The translations under genes and the position numbers were made by a program. Positions 17,078 through 26,184 of a stretch of DNA of 64,000 bases are shown here, piece by piece. This DNA comes from Pontibacter lucknowensis (lineage in GTDB: Bacteria > Bacteroidota > Bacteroidia > Cytophagales > Hymenobacteraceae). The notes below the pieces were generated by a model. That model made no database searches. It was not told the origin of the DNA and saw only the letters and a list, made by a program, of their open reading frames with translations. The stretch is from positions 186,001 to 250,000 of the forward strand of contig NZ_FTNM01000002.1 of the NCBI RefSeq assembly GCF_900156415.1. Direction: 5' to 3'. Positions within the stretch are counted from its first letter, which is position 1. Each line of letters begins with the position of its first letter.

Positions 17078-18670
17078 ATGAAAAAGCTTCTTTTGCTCCT
17101 TGCACTGCTCCCGGCCGGCCATCTGGCTGTGGCGCAATCCGATACCACTCAGGTTGTCAAGGTGATTCCAGACTCCCTGAGACAGGCAAAGGTGCCACGT
17201 TCCGCCAAACAGGTATGGCGCACACCGGAAATGCAGGAGGCCATGGACCTTTACATCGGTCTGCAATTCAATGAAGCATACGCCAAGTTTAGACAGGCTG
17301 CTGCTCGGGATGAGGCAGCTGCTTATTACTTTATGGGCCGCATGCACCAGTACGGCGAGCTTCGGGAAGATGGAGCGCCGATCGATTCGATCATTTCATC
17401 CGACTCGGTTGCCTATGTGCGCAACCCGGAGAAGTTTTATAAAGCTGACCCGGACACGGCCCGCATTCTGTTCGAAAAAGCGCTGGAAGGCAGCAGCCTG
17501 TATGGCAACCTGGGCCTGGCAGAACTGATGACCTTGCGCAATGACGAGGACAAGCAGCGCTTTACCCGCCTGATGCGCAGCGCCGCCCTCGACATTCGGG
17601 ATATGGCCATAGCGGGTGATGCCTTCAGTAACCGCATACTGGGCAGTATGTACTATACCGGCTACGGCGAAATGGAGGACAAAGGCTATGCCTTTACCTA
17701 TATCAAACGAGCCGCTGAGCTAAACGATGTGGCAGCCTATACCTCGTTGGCCAACCTATATCTGAGAGGGGAGGGCGTGAAAGAGGACGTGGCACAAGCG
17801 AAGTACTGGCTCGAAAAAGGTGCCGCTGTCGGTGAAAAAGAAGCACTCTATACCTTGGGCCTGCTTTACGAAGAAGGGAACCTGGGCAAGGTTGAGCCAG
17901 AAAAAGCACGCAAACTTTACCACGAAGCCATCTCACAGGGGAGTTCCAATGCGTTTGAGCAGCTCAAGTACCTCAACCAGTCTTCTGATCAAAAGCTGGT
18001 ACTGGCAGCCATTGAACGTAACCCGGACATCGTGAAGCGCTCACTGGAGAATGGTGCCTATGTCAACACGGTGTCTGTGCCAAATGGCTATGATTTTGAC
18101 TTCAGGCTGCGCACGCCGCTCATGCATGGCATTTTTATTCCGCTGCTGCTCGAAGACTACGGCGTGATCTACCAGCCTGATGTACGACTGCAGGTGGCTA
18201 GCCAGTTGCTGCAGGCCGGGGCTGACGTTAATGCAACCGACCAGGATGGCAAGACTGCCCTGCATTATGCCATGTCTGGAGCCCGCATCAATACCGAAGG
18301 CTTCGAGATTGAGCAGGCGCAGTTGCTGGATACACTGTTCAAGTACAAAGCTGATCCGAATATAGTGGACAACAAAGGCAATACAGCCCTGTATTATGCG
18401 GTGCGTTTTGCCAACGGCACCCATATGATGGAGATGAGCCGCCTGCTGCAAGGTGGTGCCAATCCGAACATTCAAAACCTGGAAGGCCTGACGCCGCTTA
18501 TGCTGGCGTGTCAACTGGATGGTGGTAACGAGGTGATTGTGATGCTGATCAATGCTGGTGCAGATCCCAGCCTGCGTGACTACAACGGCAAGACCGCCAT
18601 GGACTATGCAAAACGCGAGAGTGTTCAGAATATACTCGTAGCGGCAGGAGCGAGAGCACCAAAGCGTTAG
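17078..18670 (+). CDS. exported Sel1-repeat and ankyrin-repeat protein
   Basis: The ATG at 17078 gives a standard signal peptide (MKKLLLLLALLPAGHLAVAQ); an ATG six codons upstream only adds a short leader. The mature protein has Sel1-type TPR repeats in its first half (FSNRILGSMYYTGYGEM, YTSLANLYLRGEGVKED, YTLGLLYEEGNLGKVEP; about 90-290) and ankyrin repeats in its second half (GADVNATDQDGKTALHYA, GNTALYYAVRFANGTH, GLTPLMLACQLDGG, DPSLRDYNGKTAMDYAKR; about 370-525). Both are protein-interaction repeats, so a periplasmic or surface scaffold is likely. No enzymatic domain is seen. The DUF3109 gene follows on the same strand after 81 nt. Confidence 0.85.
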   Translation: MKKLLLLLALLPAGHLAVAQSDTTQVVKVIPDSLRQAKVPRSAKQVWRTPEMQEAMDLYIGLQFNEAYAKFRQAAARDEAAAYYFMGRMHQYGELREDGAPIDSIISSDSVAYVRNPEKFYKADPDTARILFEKALEGSSLYGNLGLAELMTLRNDEDKQRFTRLMRSAALDIRDMAIAGDAFSNRILGSMYYTGYGEMEDKGYAFTYIKRAAELNDVAAYTSLANLYLRGEGVKEDVAQAKYWLEKGAAVGEKEALYTLGLLYEEGNLGKVEPEKARKLYHEAISQGSSNAFEQLKYLNQSSDQKLVLAAIERNPDIVKRSLENGAYVNTVSVPNGYDFDFRLRTPLMHGIFIPLLLEDYGVIYQPDVRLQVASQLLQAGADVNATDQDGKTALHYAMSGARINTEGFEIEQAQLLDTLFKYKADPNIVDNKGNTALYYAVRFANGTHMMEMSRLLQGGANPNIQNLEGLTPLMLACQLDGGNEVIVMLINAGADPSLRDYNGKTAMDYAKRESVQNILVAAGARAPKR

Positions 18671-18751
18671 TCTAAACTTATTTAACTTTAATTTTGTCTC
18701 ATCTTTGCCGGTGACACCGGTATAAGAAGCTTATTTTACTGCCTACAACAC

Positions 18752-19333
18752 ATGATCGTTCTCCAGAATACCGTCATCAGCGACGACATCCGCGATAATT
18801 TCTTTGTCTGTAATCTCGAAAAGTGCAAAGGGGCCTGCTGCATAGAAGGCGACCTCGGTGCTCCGCTCGATGCAGAAGAACTGACTTTACTGGAAGAGAA
18901 CTACGAGCACATCAAGCCTTACATGACCGGAGCCGGTAAGCTGGCAGTGGAGGAGCAGGGGCTGTACATCGAGGATTTTGAAGGAGACTTTTCTACCCCG
19001 ACCATCGAAAACAGAGAGTGTGCTTATGCGCTCTATGATAACGAAGGTATACTCAAGTGTGCGATTGAGCAAGCCTATTACGATGGAAAGATCAGCTGGA
19101 AAAAGCCAATTTCCTGTCACCTGTACCCGATCCGCATCACGAAGTATGACGATTTTGAAGCACTGAACTATGACCGCTGGAGCATCTGTGCCGCTGCCTG
19201 CAATTTTGGAGCAGACCTGGGTGTTAAGGTATACCAGTTCCTGAAAGAGCCACTGATCCGCAAATACGGTGAGGTCTGGTATGGCGAACTAACGGAGATG
19301 ATCGAGAATGAAACCCAAGCTGCTACTTCATAA
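18752..19333 (+). CDS. DUF3109 family Cys-rich protein
   Basis: The product is 193 residues, cytoplasmic. The N-terminal cluster [13 protein letters not shown] and later Cys residues ([30 protein letters not shown]) form a pattern typical of the DUF3109/UPF0153-like proteins that probably bind an Fe-S cluster or zinc. Eight or more Cys residues in under 200 residues is high for a cytoplasmic Bacteroidota protein. The biochemical role is unknown. It is followed by a strong terminator. Confidence 0.85.
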   Translation: MIVLQNTVISDDIRDNFFVCNLEKCKGACCIEGDLGAPLDAEELTLLEENYEHIKPYMTGAGKLAVEEQGLYIEDFEGDFSTPTIENRECAYALYDNEGILKCAIEQAYYDGKISWKKPISCHLYPIRITKYDDFEALNYDRWSICAAACNFGADLGVKVYQFLKEPLIRKYGEVWYGELTEMIENETQAATS

Positions 19334-19350
19334 GGTATAGACAGATAGTA

Positions 19351-19395
19351 TAAAACAGCAAAGCCCGGCCTGAATGGTCGGGCTTTGCTGTTTTA
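19351..19395. terminator. bidirectional terminator, 20-bp stem
   Basis: The arms 19351-19370 and 19376-19395 pair across 20 positions with one G-T pair around a 5-base loop. It separates the convergent DUF3109 and DUF6340-like genes. Confidence 0.9.
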
Positions 19396-19407
19396 TCTGA
19401 GGTGCAA

Positions 19408-20364
19408 TTATTTGATCAGACCAGCAGTGGCCCAAAGTTGCATCAGGTTATTTGACAGCTTATCGCCTTTGCCCTGTGCCTGTCGGGCCCAGTGCGTTGC
19501 CTGTTCGTAATCACCCGCAGCTTCGTAGGCAACAGCCAGGTTATGGGCAGCCCTTATACCTGTTTTGGTGGACAGATCCTGCGCCAAAGGCTGCAATGTG
19601 GTAATGGCCTGCTGGAACTGGCCCATCAGCAGCATCAGGTTGAGACCCTGAAACGGGCTGCCGGTGTAAATCTGCCTTGCCAGGAGTATCGGCTGCGGGT
19701 AGAAGCGGTCCCAGTAACTATAGCCGGTTTCCACAGCCAGTTGGTTTACGGCCGGACCAGCTTTGCCCATAGCGGGACCTATGGCGAGCAGCCCGCTTAC
19801 TACTGTCCTGGAATCGTAGAAATCGGATTGCTCGATAGTTGCCTGATCTAACAGTATACCTGTGCTGTCGTAAAGCGACCAGGTGCTAGCTACGACCAGG
19901 TCATAGTTGGCCGTCCTGGTTTTGTAGCCATCCTCGTCTTCATAGCTATTTACTTCTTTCCCAAATCGTGTGTCAAACTTGTCAAGTGTCAGGATCAGGT
20001 GCGGGCGGTACTGTGTGTACAATTCCTGCACTTCAGCCTCGCTAAGTTTTGGGGAGGAGGGAGGCAGTGTCACAGCCTGATCAGGATTGATCAGCACAAA
20101 AGTGGAGTCACTGTAGACGGCGCCCATGACACCTCCGGCTGCCTGGTAAGCTCCTTCGCGCAGCACCTCTATCACATTGCCGTTTTTGCTTGAAGTTTGT
20201 GTAGCGGCGTCGTAGCGGTTAACTACCAGTACCTTCCATTGGTCAGGACTCACCCGCACCACAGGAGGGCGCACTGTCTCCATCATCACCACCGACACGC
20301 AGCTGCTTAGCTGCAGAGCCAGTACACTCCATAACAGGATAGCCAATAGCTTGCTTGATTTCAT
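19408..20364 (-). CDS. DUF6340-like lipoprotein with C-terminal TPR
   Basis: The product is 318 residues. The signal peptide ends in the lipobox LSSC (Cys around residue 22). The N-terminal mature domain begins VVMMETVRPPVVRV and contains repeated Asp-rich strands (PHLILTLDKFDT, YDLVVASTWSLYDSTG), as in the Bacteroidota DUF6340 lipoproteins. The last 80 residues contain a TPR-like pair (LNLMLLMGQFQQAITTL, AAHNLAVAYEAAGDYEQATHWARQA). A membrane-anchored periplasmic protein is expected. No role is known; it stands as a single gene. Confidence 0.75.
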   Translation of the reverse strand: MKSSKLLAILLWSVLALQLSSCVSVVMMETVRPPVVRVSPDQWKVLVVNRYDAATQTSSKNGNVIEVLREGAYQAAGGVMGAVYSDSTFVLINPDQAVTLPPSSPKLSEAEVQELYTQYRPHLILTLDKFDTRFGKEVNSYEDEDGYKTRTANYDLVVASTWSLYDSTGILLDQATIEQSDFYDSRTVVSGLLAIGPAMGKAGPAVNQLAVETGYSYWDRFYPQPILLARQIYTGSPFQGLNLMLLMGQFQQAITTLQPLAQDLSTKTGIRAAHNLAVAYEAAGDYEQATHWARQAQGKGDKLSNNLMQLWATAGLIK

Positions 20365-20450
20365 TGCGGTTTCTTTTCAGATGCGGGACTAAATTAATCT
20401 AAATATGCTAATCACTCTATATTTTAAAACCACATATATCGGGCCAAACA

Positions 20451-20482
20451 AAAAAACCGGCCCATTGCTGAACCGGTTTTTT
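20451..20482. terminator. intrinsic terminator downstream of accC
   Basis: The stem AAAAAACCGG / CCGGTTTTTT surrounds a 12-base loop. The A-rich and T-rich flanks allow termination from either side, and accC is read towards it. Confidence 0.8.
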
Positions 20483-20501
20483 TTTCAATAATTCAATAAG
20501 C

Positions 20502-21845
20502 TTAGAGCGCTCCGAAATCGAAATTATCTAGGTACGCCGTTGTGAAGTTTCCTTCCTTAAAGCCCGGATCATCCATCAGTTTCAGGTGGAACGGCACTGT
20601 TGTCTTGATGCCTTCGATCACGAACTCGCTCAGAGCGCGCTTCATCTTCACAAGCGCTTCTTCACGCGTCTGCGCACTCACGATCAGCTTCGCGATCATG
20701 GAGTCGTAGTTCGACGGGATGGTATAGCCAGAGTAAACGTGAGAGTCTACGCGTACGCCGTGACCGCCAGGTACGTGCAGGTTGGTGATCTTGCCCGGAG
20801 AAGGACGGAAGTTGTTCTTCGGATCCTCGGCGTTGATGCGGCACTCGATCGCGTGCATCTTTGGATAGTAGTTCTTGCCTGTGATCTTCTCGCCGGCCGC
20901 TACTTTGATCTGCTCTTTGATCAGATCGTAATCGATTACCTCCTCAGTGATCGGGTGCTCTACCTGGATACGGGTGTTCATCTCCATGAAGTAGAACTCA
21001 CGGTGCTTGTCTACCAGGAATTCGATTGTCCCCACGCCTTCATAGTTGATGGCCTTGGCACCTTTGATGGCAGCCTTGCCCATGCGGTCACGCAGGTCGT
21101 CGGTGATGAACGGGGAAGGGGTCTCTTCTACCAGTTTCTGGTGACGACGCTGGATCGAGCAGTCACGCTCCGAAAGGTGCGCAACCTGTCCGTGCTGGTC
21201 ACCGATCAGTTGGATCTCGATGTGACGCGGCTCTTCGATGAATTTCTCCAGGTAGATACCGTCGTTACCGAAGGCAGCCTTGGACTCAGTACGGGCATCG
21301 TTCCAGGCCTTGTCAAATTCTTCTTCGCTTTTGATGATACGCATACCACGGCCACCACCACCGGCAGTTGCCTTGATGATAACCGGGTACTTGATTTTCT
21401 TGGCCAGTTTCTTGCCTTCTTCCGCAGACTTAAGCAAGCCATCAGAGCCAGGTATAGTTGGTACGCCGGCCTTCTTCATGGTGTCTTTGGCAGAAGCCTT
21501 GTCACCCATGGCGTTGATCATTTCAGGCGATGCACCGATGAACTTGATGTTGTGCTCAGCGCAAATACGTGAGAATTCAGCGTTCTCAGACAGGAAGCCA
21601 TAGCCCGGGTGTATCGCGTCTGCGTTGGTGATCTCGGCAGCCGAGATCAGGTTTGGCATGTTCAGGTAGGACTGGGCACTTGGCGGTGGACCGATGCAAA
21701 CGGCCTCGTCGGCGAAGCGCACATGCAGACTTTCCTTATCGGCCGTGGAGTAAACGGCTACCGTTTTAATGCCCATCTCCTTACAGGTGCGGATGATGCG
21801 CAGGGCAATCTCGCCCCTGTTAGCGATTAGTATCTTTTTAAACAT
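20502..21845 (-). CDS. accC: acetyl-CoA carboxylase, biotin carboxylase subunit
   Basis: The product is 447 residues, matching the usual length. It carboxylates biotin on AccB using ATP and bicarbonate in the first step of fatty-acid synthesis. The N-terminus [20 protein letters not shown], the ATP-grasp Gly-rich loop [12 protein letters not shown], the [15 protein letters not shown] motif, and the catalytic [17 protein letters not shown] are all present. It lies downstream of efp and accB on the same strand; 110 nt and a terminator-like hairpin separate it from accB. Confidence 0.97.
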   Translation of the reverse strand: MFKKILIANRGEIALRIIRTCKEMGIKTVAVYSTADKESLHVRFADEAVCIGPPPSAQSYLNMPNLISAAEITNADAIHPGYGFLSENAEFSRICAEHNIKFIGASPEMINAMGDKASAKDTMKKAGVPTIPGSDGLLKSAEEGKKLAKKIKYPVIIKATAGGGGRGMRIIKSEEEFDKAWNDARTESKAAFGNDGIYLEKFIEEPRHIEIQLIGDQHGQVAHLSERDCSIQRRHQKLVEETPSPFITDDLRDRMGKAAIKGAKAINYEGVGTIEFLVDKHREFYFMEMNTRIQVEHPITEEVIDYDLIKEQIKVAAGEKITGKNYYPKMHAIECRINAEDPKNNFRPSPGKITNLHVPGGHGVRVDSHVYSGYTIPSNYDSMIAKLIVSAQTREEALVKMKRALSEFVIEGIKTTVPFHLKLMDDPGFKEGNFTTAYLDNFDFGAL

Positions 21846-21895
21846 ATTGTCGGATTTGAAGATTTGGAAACGTGAGACTGTCGTGAAAATGATAT

Positions 21896-21928
21896 AAAAA
21901 TGGAGAGGGACATGCCTTCTCCATTTTC
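21896..21928 (-). terminator. terminator-like hairpin between accB and accC
   Basis: AAAATGGAGA (21897-21906) and TCTCCATTTT (21918-21927) are exact complements around an 11-base loop. On the minus strand the stem is followed by T-rich DNA, so it could stop or attenuate transcripts between accB and accC. The flanks also contain GATTTGAAGATTTG and inverted CAAATCTTCA/TTTTCAAATC words. Confidence 0.55.
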
Positions 21929-21955
21929 AAATCTTCACATTTTCAAATCAATGAA

Positions 21956-22447
21956 TTAGCTAGGATCTACCAGGAACAGTGGCTGATCGTACTCTACTGG
22001 GTTGGCGTTGTCTACCAACACTTTCACGATCTTGCCTGATACTTCTGACTCGATTTCGTTGAAGAGCTTCATCGCCTCGATGATACAGATCACCTGGCCC
22101 TTTTTCACTTCGTCACCTACGTTGACAAACGATGGCTTGTCTGGACTGGAAGAGCGGTAGAAGGTACCGATCATAGGTGCTTTAATGGCAATGTACTTAC
22201 TGTCGTCGCTGGCCGGAGCAGCAGCCGGAGCGGCTGGAGCCTGTGGTGCTGCGGGAGCAGGGGCAGCAGCTGGTGCAGGAGCAGCAGCATGTTGTACCGG
22301 AGCAGAGGCAGCTTCCTTTACATACGTTACCTGCTGGTCTGGATCGCGCTTCACCGAGATCTTGAATTCTTCTGTTTCAATGTTTACTTTATTCAAGCCA
22401 GATTTGGCGATAAAGTCAATAAGGTCCTGGATTTCTTTAGCTTTCAT
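21956..22447 (-). CDS. accB: acetyl-CoA carboxylase, biotin carboxyl carrier protein
   Basis: The product is 163 residues. A short N-terminal helical region ([20 protein letters not shown]) is followed by an Ala/Pro-rich flexible linker (about 47-80) and the biotinyl domain with the site EAMKLFNE (biotinylated Lys127). Length and order are typical. It carries carboxybiotin between AccC and the AccAD transferase. Only 5 nt separate it from efp, so the two are surely co-transcribed. Confidence 0.97.
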   Translation of the reverse strand: MKAKEIQDLIDFIAKSGLNKVNIETEEFKISVKRDPDQQVTYVKEAASAPVQHAAAPAPAAAPAPAAPQAPAAPAAAPASDDSKYIAIKAPMIGTFYRSSSPDKPSFVNVGDEVKKGQVICIIEAMKLFNEIESEVSGKIVKVLVDNANPVEYDQPLFLVDPS

Positions 22448-22452
22448 GTTTT

Positions 22453-23016
22453 CTATTTTACTCTTTCTGCGTAAGAATAAGTTCGTGTGTCTACTTTGAT
22501 TTTTTCGTCCTGACCAATGAACAACGGTACCTGGATCGTGGCACCTGTTTCAACGATGGCTGGTTTTGATGCGTTTGTGGCGGTATCACCTTTAAGGCCA
22601 GGCTCTGTGTACGTAATCGTCAGCTCTACAAAAGGAGGGATCTCACAGGTAAGTGGCGTTTCGGTTTCAGCATGGAACAGGATCGTTACTTCCTGACCTT
22701 CTTTCATCAAATCAGCAAAAGGAACCATTTTTTCGTCAAGTGCTACCTGCTCAAATGTATTCATGTCCATGAAGTTATACCCCAGGTCATCCTTGAAGAT
22801 AAATTGGTGAGGGCGCTGCTCCACCCGGGCAGTTGTGATCTTGTGGCCGGCAGAGAAAGTGTTGTCGACTACTTTGCCGGTTTTGATATTGCGAAGCTTC
22901 GTTCTAACGAAAGCCGGGCCTTTGCCTGGTTTAACATGCTGAAATTCAATAACCACATAGAGGTCGTTATTGTATTCCATGCACAGACCATTTCTGATGT
23001 CAGCTGTGGTTGCCAT
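22453..23016 (-). CDS. efp: translation elongation factor P
   Basis: The product is 187 residues, composed of the KOW-like N-terminal domain and two OB domains (ending [13 protein letters not shown]). EF-P rescues ribosomes stalled at polyproline. The modified loop reads KPGKGPAF with Lys32 at the tip, the beta-lysylation position in E. coli; whether it is modified here cannot be told, and no epmA/epmB lies in the window. The start ATG at 23016 fits the family. It is the first gene of the efp-accB-accC unit. Confidence 0.97.
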   Translation of the reverse strand: MATTADIRNGLCMEYNNDLYVVIEFQHVKPGKGPAFVRTKLRNIKTGKVVDNTFSAGHKITTARVEQRPHQFIFKDDLGYNFMDMNTFEQVALDEKMVPFADLMKEGQEVTILFHAETETPLTCEIPPFVELTITYTEPGLKGDTATNASKPAIVETGATIQVPLFIGQDEKIKVDTRTYSYAERVK

Positions 23017-23053
23017 AGTATGCTGTTGTTACGCTTGATATTGAATGAAACGA

Positions 23054-23085
23054 TAAAAGTATAGCGCAAATCGCTGTCTTGCAAA
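23054..23085 (-). promoter_or_regulatory. candidate promoter of efp-accB-accC
   Basis: On the minus strand, TTTG (23082-23085), a 20-base spacer, then TACTTTTA (23054-23061) differ from the Bacteroidota consensus only in the last base. It lies 37 bases from the efp start. Confidence 0.5.
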
Positions 23086-23236
23086 CAAAGTTAGCTATTA
23101 TACTCAAATATTGATTAAAAAGCTTAGGGCAAATCCTCGGGCAGACTAGTGGAAAGCTTCTTCACAACAAAGGCGGTTATATAGAGAGGGAAGTCAGTTT
23201 TTTTCTATAATTTAGCCATTATTTTAAAAAAACAGG

Positions 23237-23311
23237 CCATACCAGCATGTGCGCTTCTCGCCTTTTTGCGTATGGTTGTATGCCCACAGCACCTGCTTGG
23301 TGCTTTTTTTT
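23237..23311 (+). promoter_or_regulatory. structured leader with intrinsic terminator before the PAS gene
   Basis: CCATAC (23237-23242) can pair with GTATGG (23270-23275). A clear terminator follows: AGCACC (23288-23293), loop TGCTT, GGTGCT (23299-23304) and a T-run at 23305-23311. The PAS gene starts 18 bases later. Any transcript from upstream would have to read through this site, so attenuation or a small RNA is possible. Confidence 0.5.
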
Positions 23312-23329
23312 AATGTAAATCTTTTTTGC

Positions 23330-24592
23330 ATGGATTATAAGCTCATCTTTGAACATAGCCCGGAAGCCATGGTGCTGCTTGACCCCGATCTTAAAATTTT
23401 GGGAGCCAACAAGCGCTATCTGGAAGTGACGATGCGCCAAGTGGATGAAATTGTAGGCAAACATTTTCTTTTGGAAGCTTTTCCGGAGCCCAATGTGCCC
23501 TATGAACAGAATCCGGTATTGCACTCGATACAGGAAGCAATAGCTAAAGGCCAGCGGGTATACCTGGATGTGATACGCTATGCGATCTCCCGCCCTGACG
23601 GCAGCGGTTATGATGAACGCTATTGGGAGGCATCACATACGCCGATCCTGAATGAAAAAGGAGAGGTAGAGTATATACTACAGGAAACAAAAGATGTAAC
23701 CGAAAGGGAGGAAACCAAACACGCGCTGCGTGATATTGAGCAAAAGTTCAGCTTTATGGCTGATGCAATGCCTCACCTGGTGGATGCCGATGATGCCAGT
23801 GGACGCTCTACCTATTTCAACAAGCAATGGGAAAATTACACTGGTATACCTGTTGAGCGACTTTTAGCTGGTGATTGGAAGGAGGCTATACATCCGGATG
23901 ATCTGGTGGCAGCGACCAAAGCATGGGAAAAATCACTTGAGACAGGGGAACCATCACAATTGGAGATTCGCATCCGGGATAAGGACGGGGATTACCGTTG
24001 GCACCTCAACCGTTACCTGCCCATGCGCAACGAGGATGGCACTATCAAAATGTGGCTGGGCAGCTGCAGCGACATCCATGATGTGAAAAACCTGGTGCAG
24101 GAGCTCCTGTCTAGCAACGAACAGATGTCTGAACTGGCCGACCAGGTGCAAATGGCATACCGTAAAGCGGAGAACGAGCGGGAGACCCTGGAGCGTTTGA
24201 TTATGCAGGCGCCGACTTTCTTTGGTATCCTGAAAGGTCCTGAGCATCGTTATGAGCTGGTTAACCCCAAGTACCAGGACTTGTTCCCACATGTTGAGCT
24301 GATCGGAAAGACGGTGGCTGAAGCATTGCCTGAAATTGCTGACCAGGGCTATATCGATGTTCTGGATAATGTCTACAGGACAGGGGAGACCTTCGAGGCC
24401 AAGGAGATTATTGTAAAGCTAGCCAATGCAGAAGGGAAACTGGAGGACAATTACCTGACCTTTATTTTCCAGCCGCTCTATGACGAACATAACCAGATTA
24501 CTGGTATACTGATCGCCGGTTTTAATGTGACTGACAAATATCAGTTAAAAAAGAAACTGCAGGAACTAGGTGTTGCAGTAGATGATGTATAG
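23330..24592 (+). CDS. multi-PAS protein without an output domain
   Basis: The product is 420 residues from the ATG at 23330; an upstream in-frame ATG at 23249 lies inside the leader hairpins and is rejected. Three PAS domains are visible: about 1-120 (YKLIFEHSPEAMVLLDPD), about 132-255 (FSFMADAMPHLVDADDASG to KMWLGSCSDIHD; includes the classic GDWKEAIHPDD), and about 290-410 (LIMQAPTFFGILKG to GFNVTDKYQL). A coiled coil joins the second and third. There is no His-kinase, GGDEF, EAL or HTH domain. It may be a remnant of a hybrid kinase or a sensor working through partners. The CZB-like gene follows by 27 nt. Confidence 0.85.
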   Translation: MDYKLIFEHSPEAMVLLDPDLKILGANKRYLEVTMRQVDEIVGKHFLLEAFPEPNVPYEQNPVLHSIQEAIAKGQRVYLDVIRYAISRPDGSGYDERYWEASHTPILNEKGEVEYILQETKDVTEREETKHALRDIEQKFSFMADAMPHLVDADDASGRSTYFNKQWENYTGIPVERLLAGDWKEAIHPDDLVAATKAWEKSLETGEPSQLEIRIRDKDGDYRWHLNRYLPMRNEDGTIKMWLGSCSDIHDVKNLVQELLSSNEQMSELADQVQMAYRKAENERETLERLIMQAPTFFGILKGPEHRYELVNPKYQDLFPHVELIGKTVAEALPEIADQGYIDVLDNVYRTGETFEAKEIIVKLANAEGKLEDNYLTFIFQPLYDEHNQITGILIAGFNVTDKYQLKKKLQELGVAVDDV

Positions 24593-24619
24593 CAGCAGAA
24601 AAATTTAGGGGAGAGGCAC

Positions 24620-24985
24620 GTGAATTCAGCACAGATAGATTTTCAGCAAATTAGGATTAAGCATATTCTGTTTAAGTCCAAGGTGCGTTCTGTGCTATAT
24701 GGAGGGGCGCTCGATAGCGTGTTCTTTTCTGATGCTGGCCCAATCAGCAACTGGTTTGTGCAGGTCGGGAAAGTAAAGTACGGCAATGAGCCGGAGCTTT
24801 ACAGTCTGCAAAAAACGCATAACGACTTGCTATCCAGCGCAAACCAGTTGTTCGGCTTGTACCGCAATGGTAGTATAGACCAGGCACATGCTGGTATGAA
24901 AGACATCGAAAAGCTCTCTGACCGTTTTCAGGAGCTTTTGTCACAGGTAGAAAAACGCTTAGCCCTTCGCGCCGACATCGTGTAA
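24620..24985 (+). CDS. CZB-like (chemoreceptor zinc-binding) small protein
   Basis: The product is 121 residues from a GTG start. It is all-helical, and its spacing matches the CZB domain: an N-terminal helix with His (IRIKHILFKSKV), a loop ending in ISNWF in place of the usual Cys-x-x-Gly-x-Trp site, a His in LQKTHNDLLSSANQL, and a final helix (LSDRFQELLSQVEKRL). The Cys ligand of classical CZB domains is not seen, so metal binding may differ. Its place directly after the PAS protein suggests the two form one sensory unit. Family call is by pattern only. Confidence 0.55.
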   Translation: MNSAQIDFQQIRIKHILFKSKVRSVLYGGALDSVFFSDAGPISNWFVQVGKVKYGNEPELYSLQKTHNDLLSSANQLFGLYRNGSIDQAHAGMKDIEKLSDRFQELLSQVEKRLALRADIV

Positions 24986-24993
24986 GTGCTATG

Positions 24994-25047
24994 ACCTCTA
25001 TAAACAGAAAAAGCGGCTAATGTGCCGCTTTTTCTGTTTATAGAGGT
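24994..25047. terminator. bidirectional terminator, 24-bp perfect stem
   Basis: The arms 24994-25017 and 25024-25047 are perfect complements around the loop TAATGT. The inner part is GC-rich (AAAAAGCGGC / GCCGCTTTTT). It separates the convergent CZB and fabH genes. Confidence 0.9.
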
Positions 25048-25052
25048 ATAAA

Positions 25053-26051
25053 TTATTTCGGATCATAAGCCCACTTCACATAAATCGCGCCCCAGGTGAA
25101 TCCACCACCAAAAGCCGCTAGAATCAGGTTATCTCCTTTTTTAAGTTGCTTCTCGTACTCCCACAGGCAAAGAGGAATAGTGCCACTAGTCGTATTGCCA
25201 TAGCGCTCAATGTTAAGCATAACCTTGTTGCTTCCAACGCCCATTCGATTCGCAGTGGCGTCAATAATGCGCTTGTTCGCCTGGTGCGGTACCAGCCAGG
25301 CAACATCCTCTGCTGTGAGGTTGTTGCGCTCCATCACTTCAGCTGAAACATCCGCCATGCCTTTCACGGCAAACTTAAATACCTGCTGACCTTCCTGATA
25401 CGCATAGTGCTCACGCGCCAGGATGGTGTCCATGGTGGCCGGTTTGCGACTACCTCCTGCTTTCATATGCAGGTATTGTGCGCCTGTTCCGTCCGACTTC
25501 AACACCGAGTCGATAATGCCATAGCCTTCCGTGTTTGGCTCCAGCATCACGGCTCCGCCGCCATCACCGAAGATGATGCAGGTAGTACGGTCGGTATAGT
25601 CGATGATAGAGGACATTTTGTCGGCACCTACCACGATCACTTTTTTGTACTGACCCGATTCGATGAATTTCGAAGCAGTCGCCAGTGCGTAAAGGAAGCC
25701 CGAGCAAGCAGCCTGCAGGTCGTACCCGAAGGCATTCACAGCGCCTACCTCAGCCGTAATCAGGTTGGCCGTGGCCGGGAACACCATGTCAGGGGTGGTG
25801 GTGGCGCAGATGAGTAGGTCTACTTCTTCTGCTTTGGTATTGGTTTTCTTGAGTAAGTCCAGTACTGCCGGTACTGCAATATGGGAAGTGCCTTTGCCTT
25901 CACCCTTGAGAATGCGCCTTTCCTTTATACCGGTGCGTGAAAGAATCCATTCATCATTTGTGTCCACCATTGTCTCCAGTTCCTTGTTCGTGAGCACGTA
26001 ATCGGGAACATAGCCAGCCACACCTGTAATCGCGGCAGTAATTTTACTCAT
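25053..26051 (-). CDS. fabH: beta-ketoacyl-ACP synthase III
   Basis: The product is 332 residues, cytoplasmic. It condenses acetyl-CoA (or a branched acyl-CoA) with malonyl-ACP to begin fatty-acid chains. The catalytic triad is seen as Cys116 in [13 protein letters not shown], His in [12 protein letters not shown] and Asn in [14 protein letters not shown]. It lies downstream of plsX, with a terminator between. Acyl-CoA preference cannot be read from the sequence. Confidence 0.96.
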   Translation of the reverse strand: MSKITAAITGVAGYVPDYVLTNKELETMVDTNDEWILSRTGIKERRILKGEGKGTSHIAVPAVLDLLKKTNTKAEEVDLLICATTTPDMVFPATANLITAEVGAVNAFGYDLQAACSGFLYALATASKFIESGQYKKVIVVGADKMSSIIDYTDRTTCIIFGDGGGAVMLEPNTEGYGIIDSVLKSDGTGAQYLHMKAGGSRKPATMDTILAREHYAYQEGQQVFKFAVKGMADVSAEVMERNNLTAEDVAWLVPHQANKRIIDATANRMGVGSNKVMLNIERYGNTTSGTIPLCLWEYEKQLKKGDNLILAAFGGGFTWGAIYVKWAYDPK

Positions 26052-26096
26052 GTTGTGAAAGGTATAAGTGTTGGAAGTTTAAGACGGCAATATAAT

Positions 26097-26158
26097 AAAA
26101 AAAACTTGGCACAAACCGTCGTTACCGCAAAAAGAGTAGTGAGACAGTTTGTGCCAAG
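26097..26158 (-). terminator. terminator with long loop between plsX and fabH
   Basis: CTTGGCACAAAC (26105-26116) and GTTTGTGCCAAG (26147-26158) form a perfect 12-bp stem with a 30-base loop. On the minus strand a run of eight T follows (26104 down to 26097). It lies 26 nt after the plsX stop and ahead of fabH. Confidence 0.7.
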
Positions 26159-26184
26159 AAATATGTTTGGCCGAAGCCAGCGCC

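Noticed and set aside
20586..21572. Plus-strand open frame of 328 codons
   Set aside because: It is the antisense shadow of accC, which is intact and fully supported.
23330..24592. PAS protein as a histidine kinase
   Set aside because: No H-box, N-box or G-box is present before the stop codon and the next gene begins 27 nt later.
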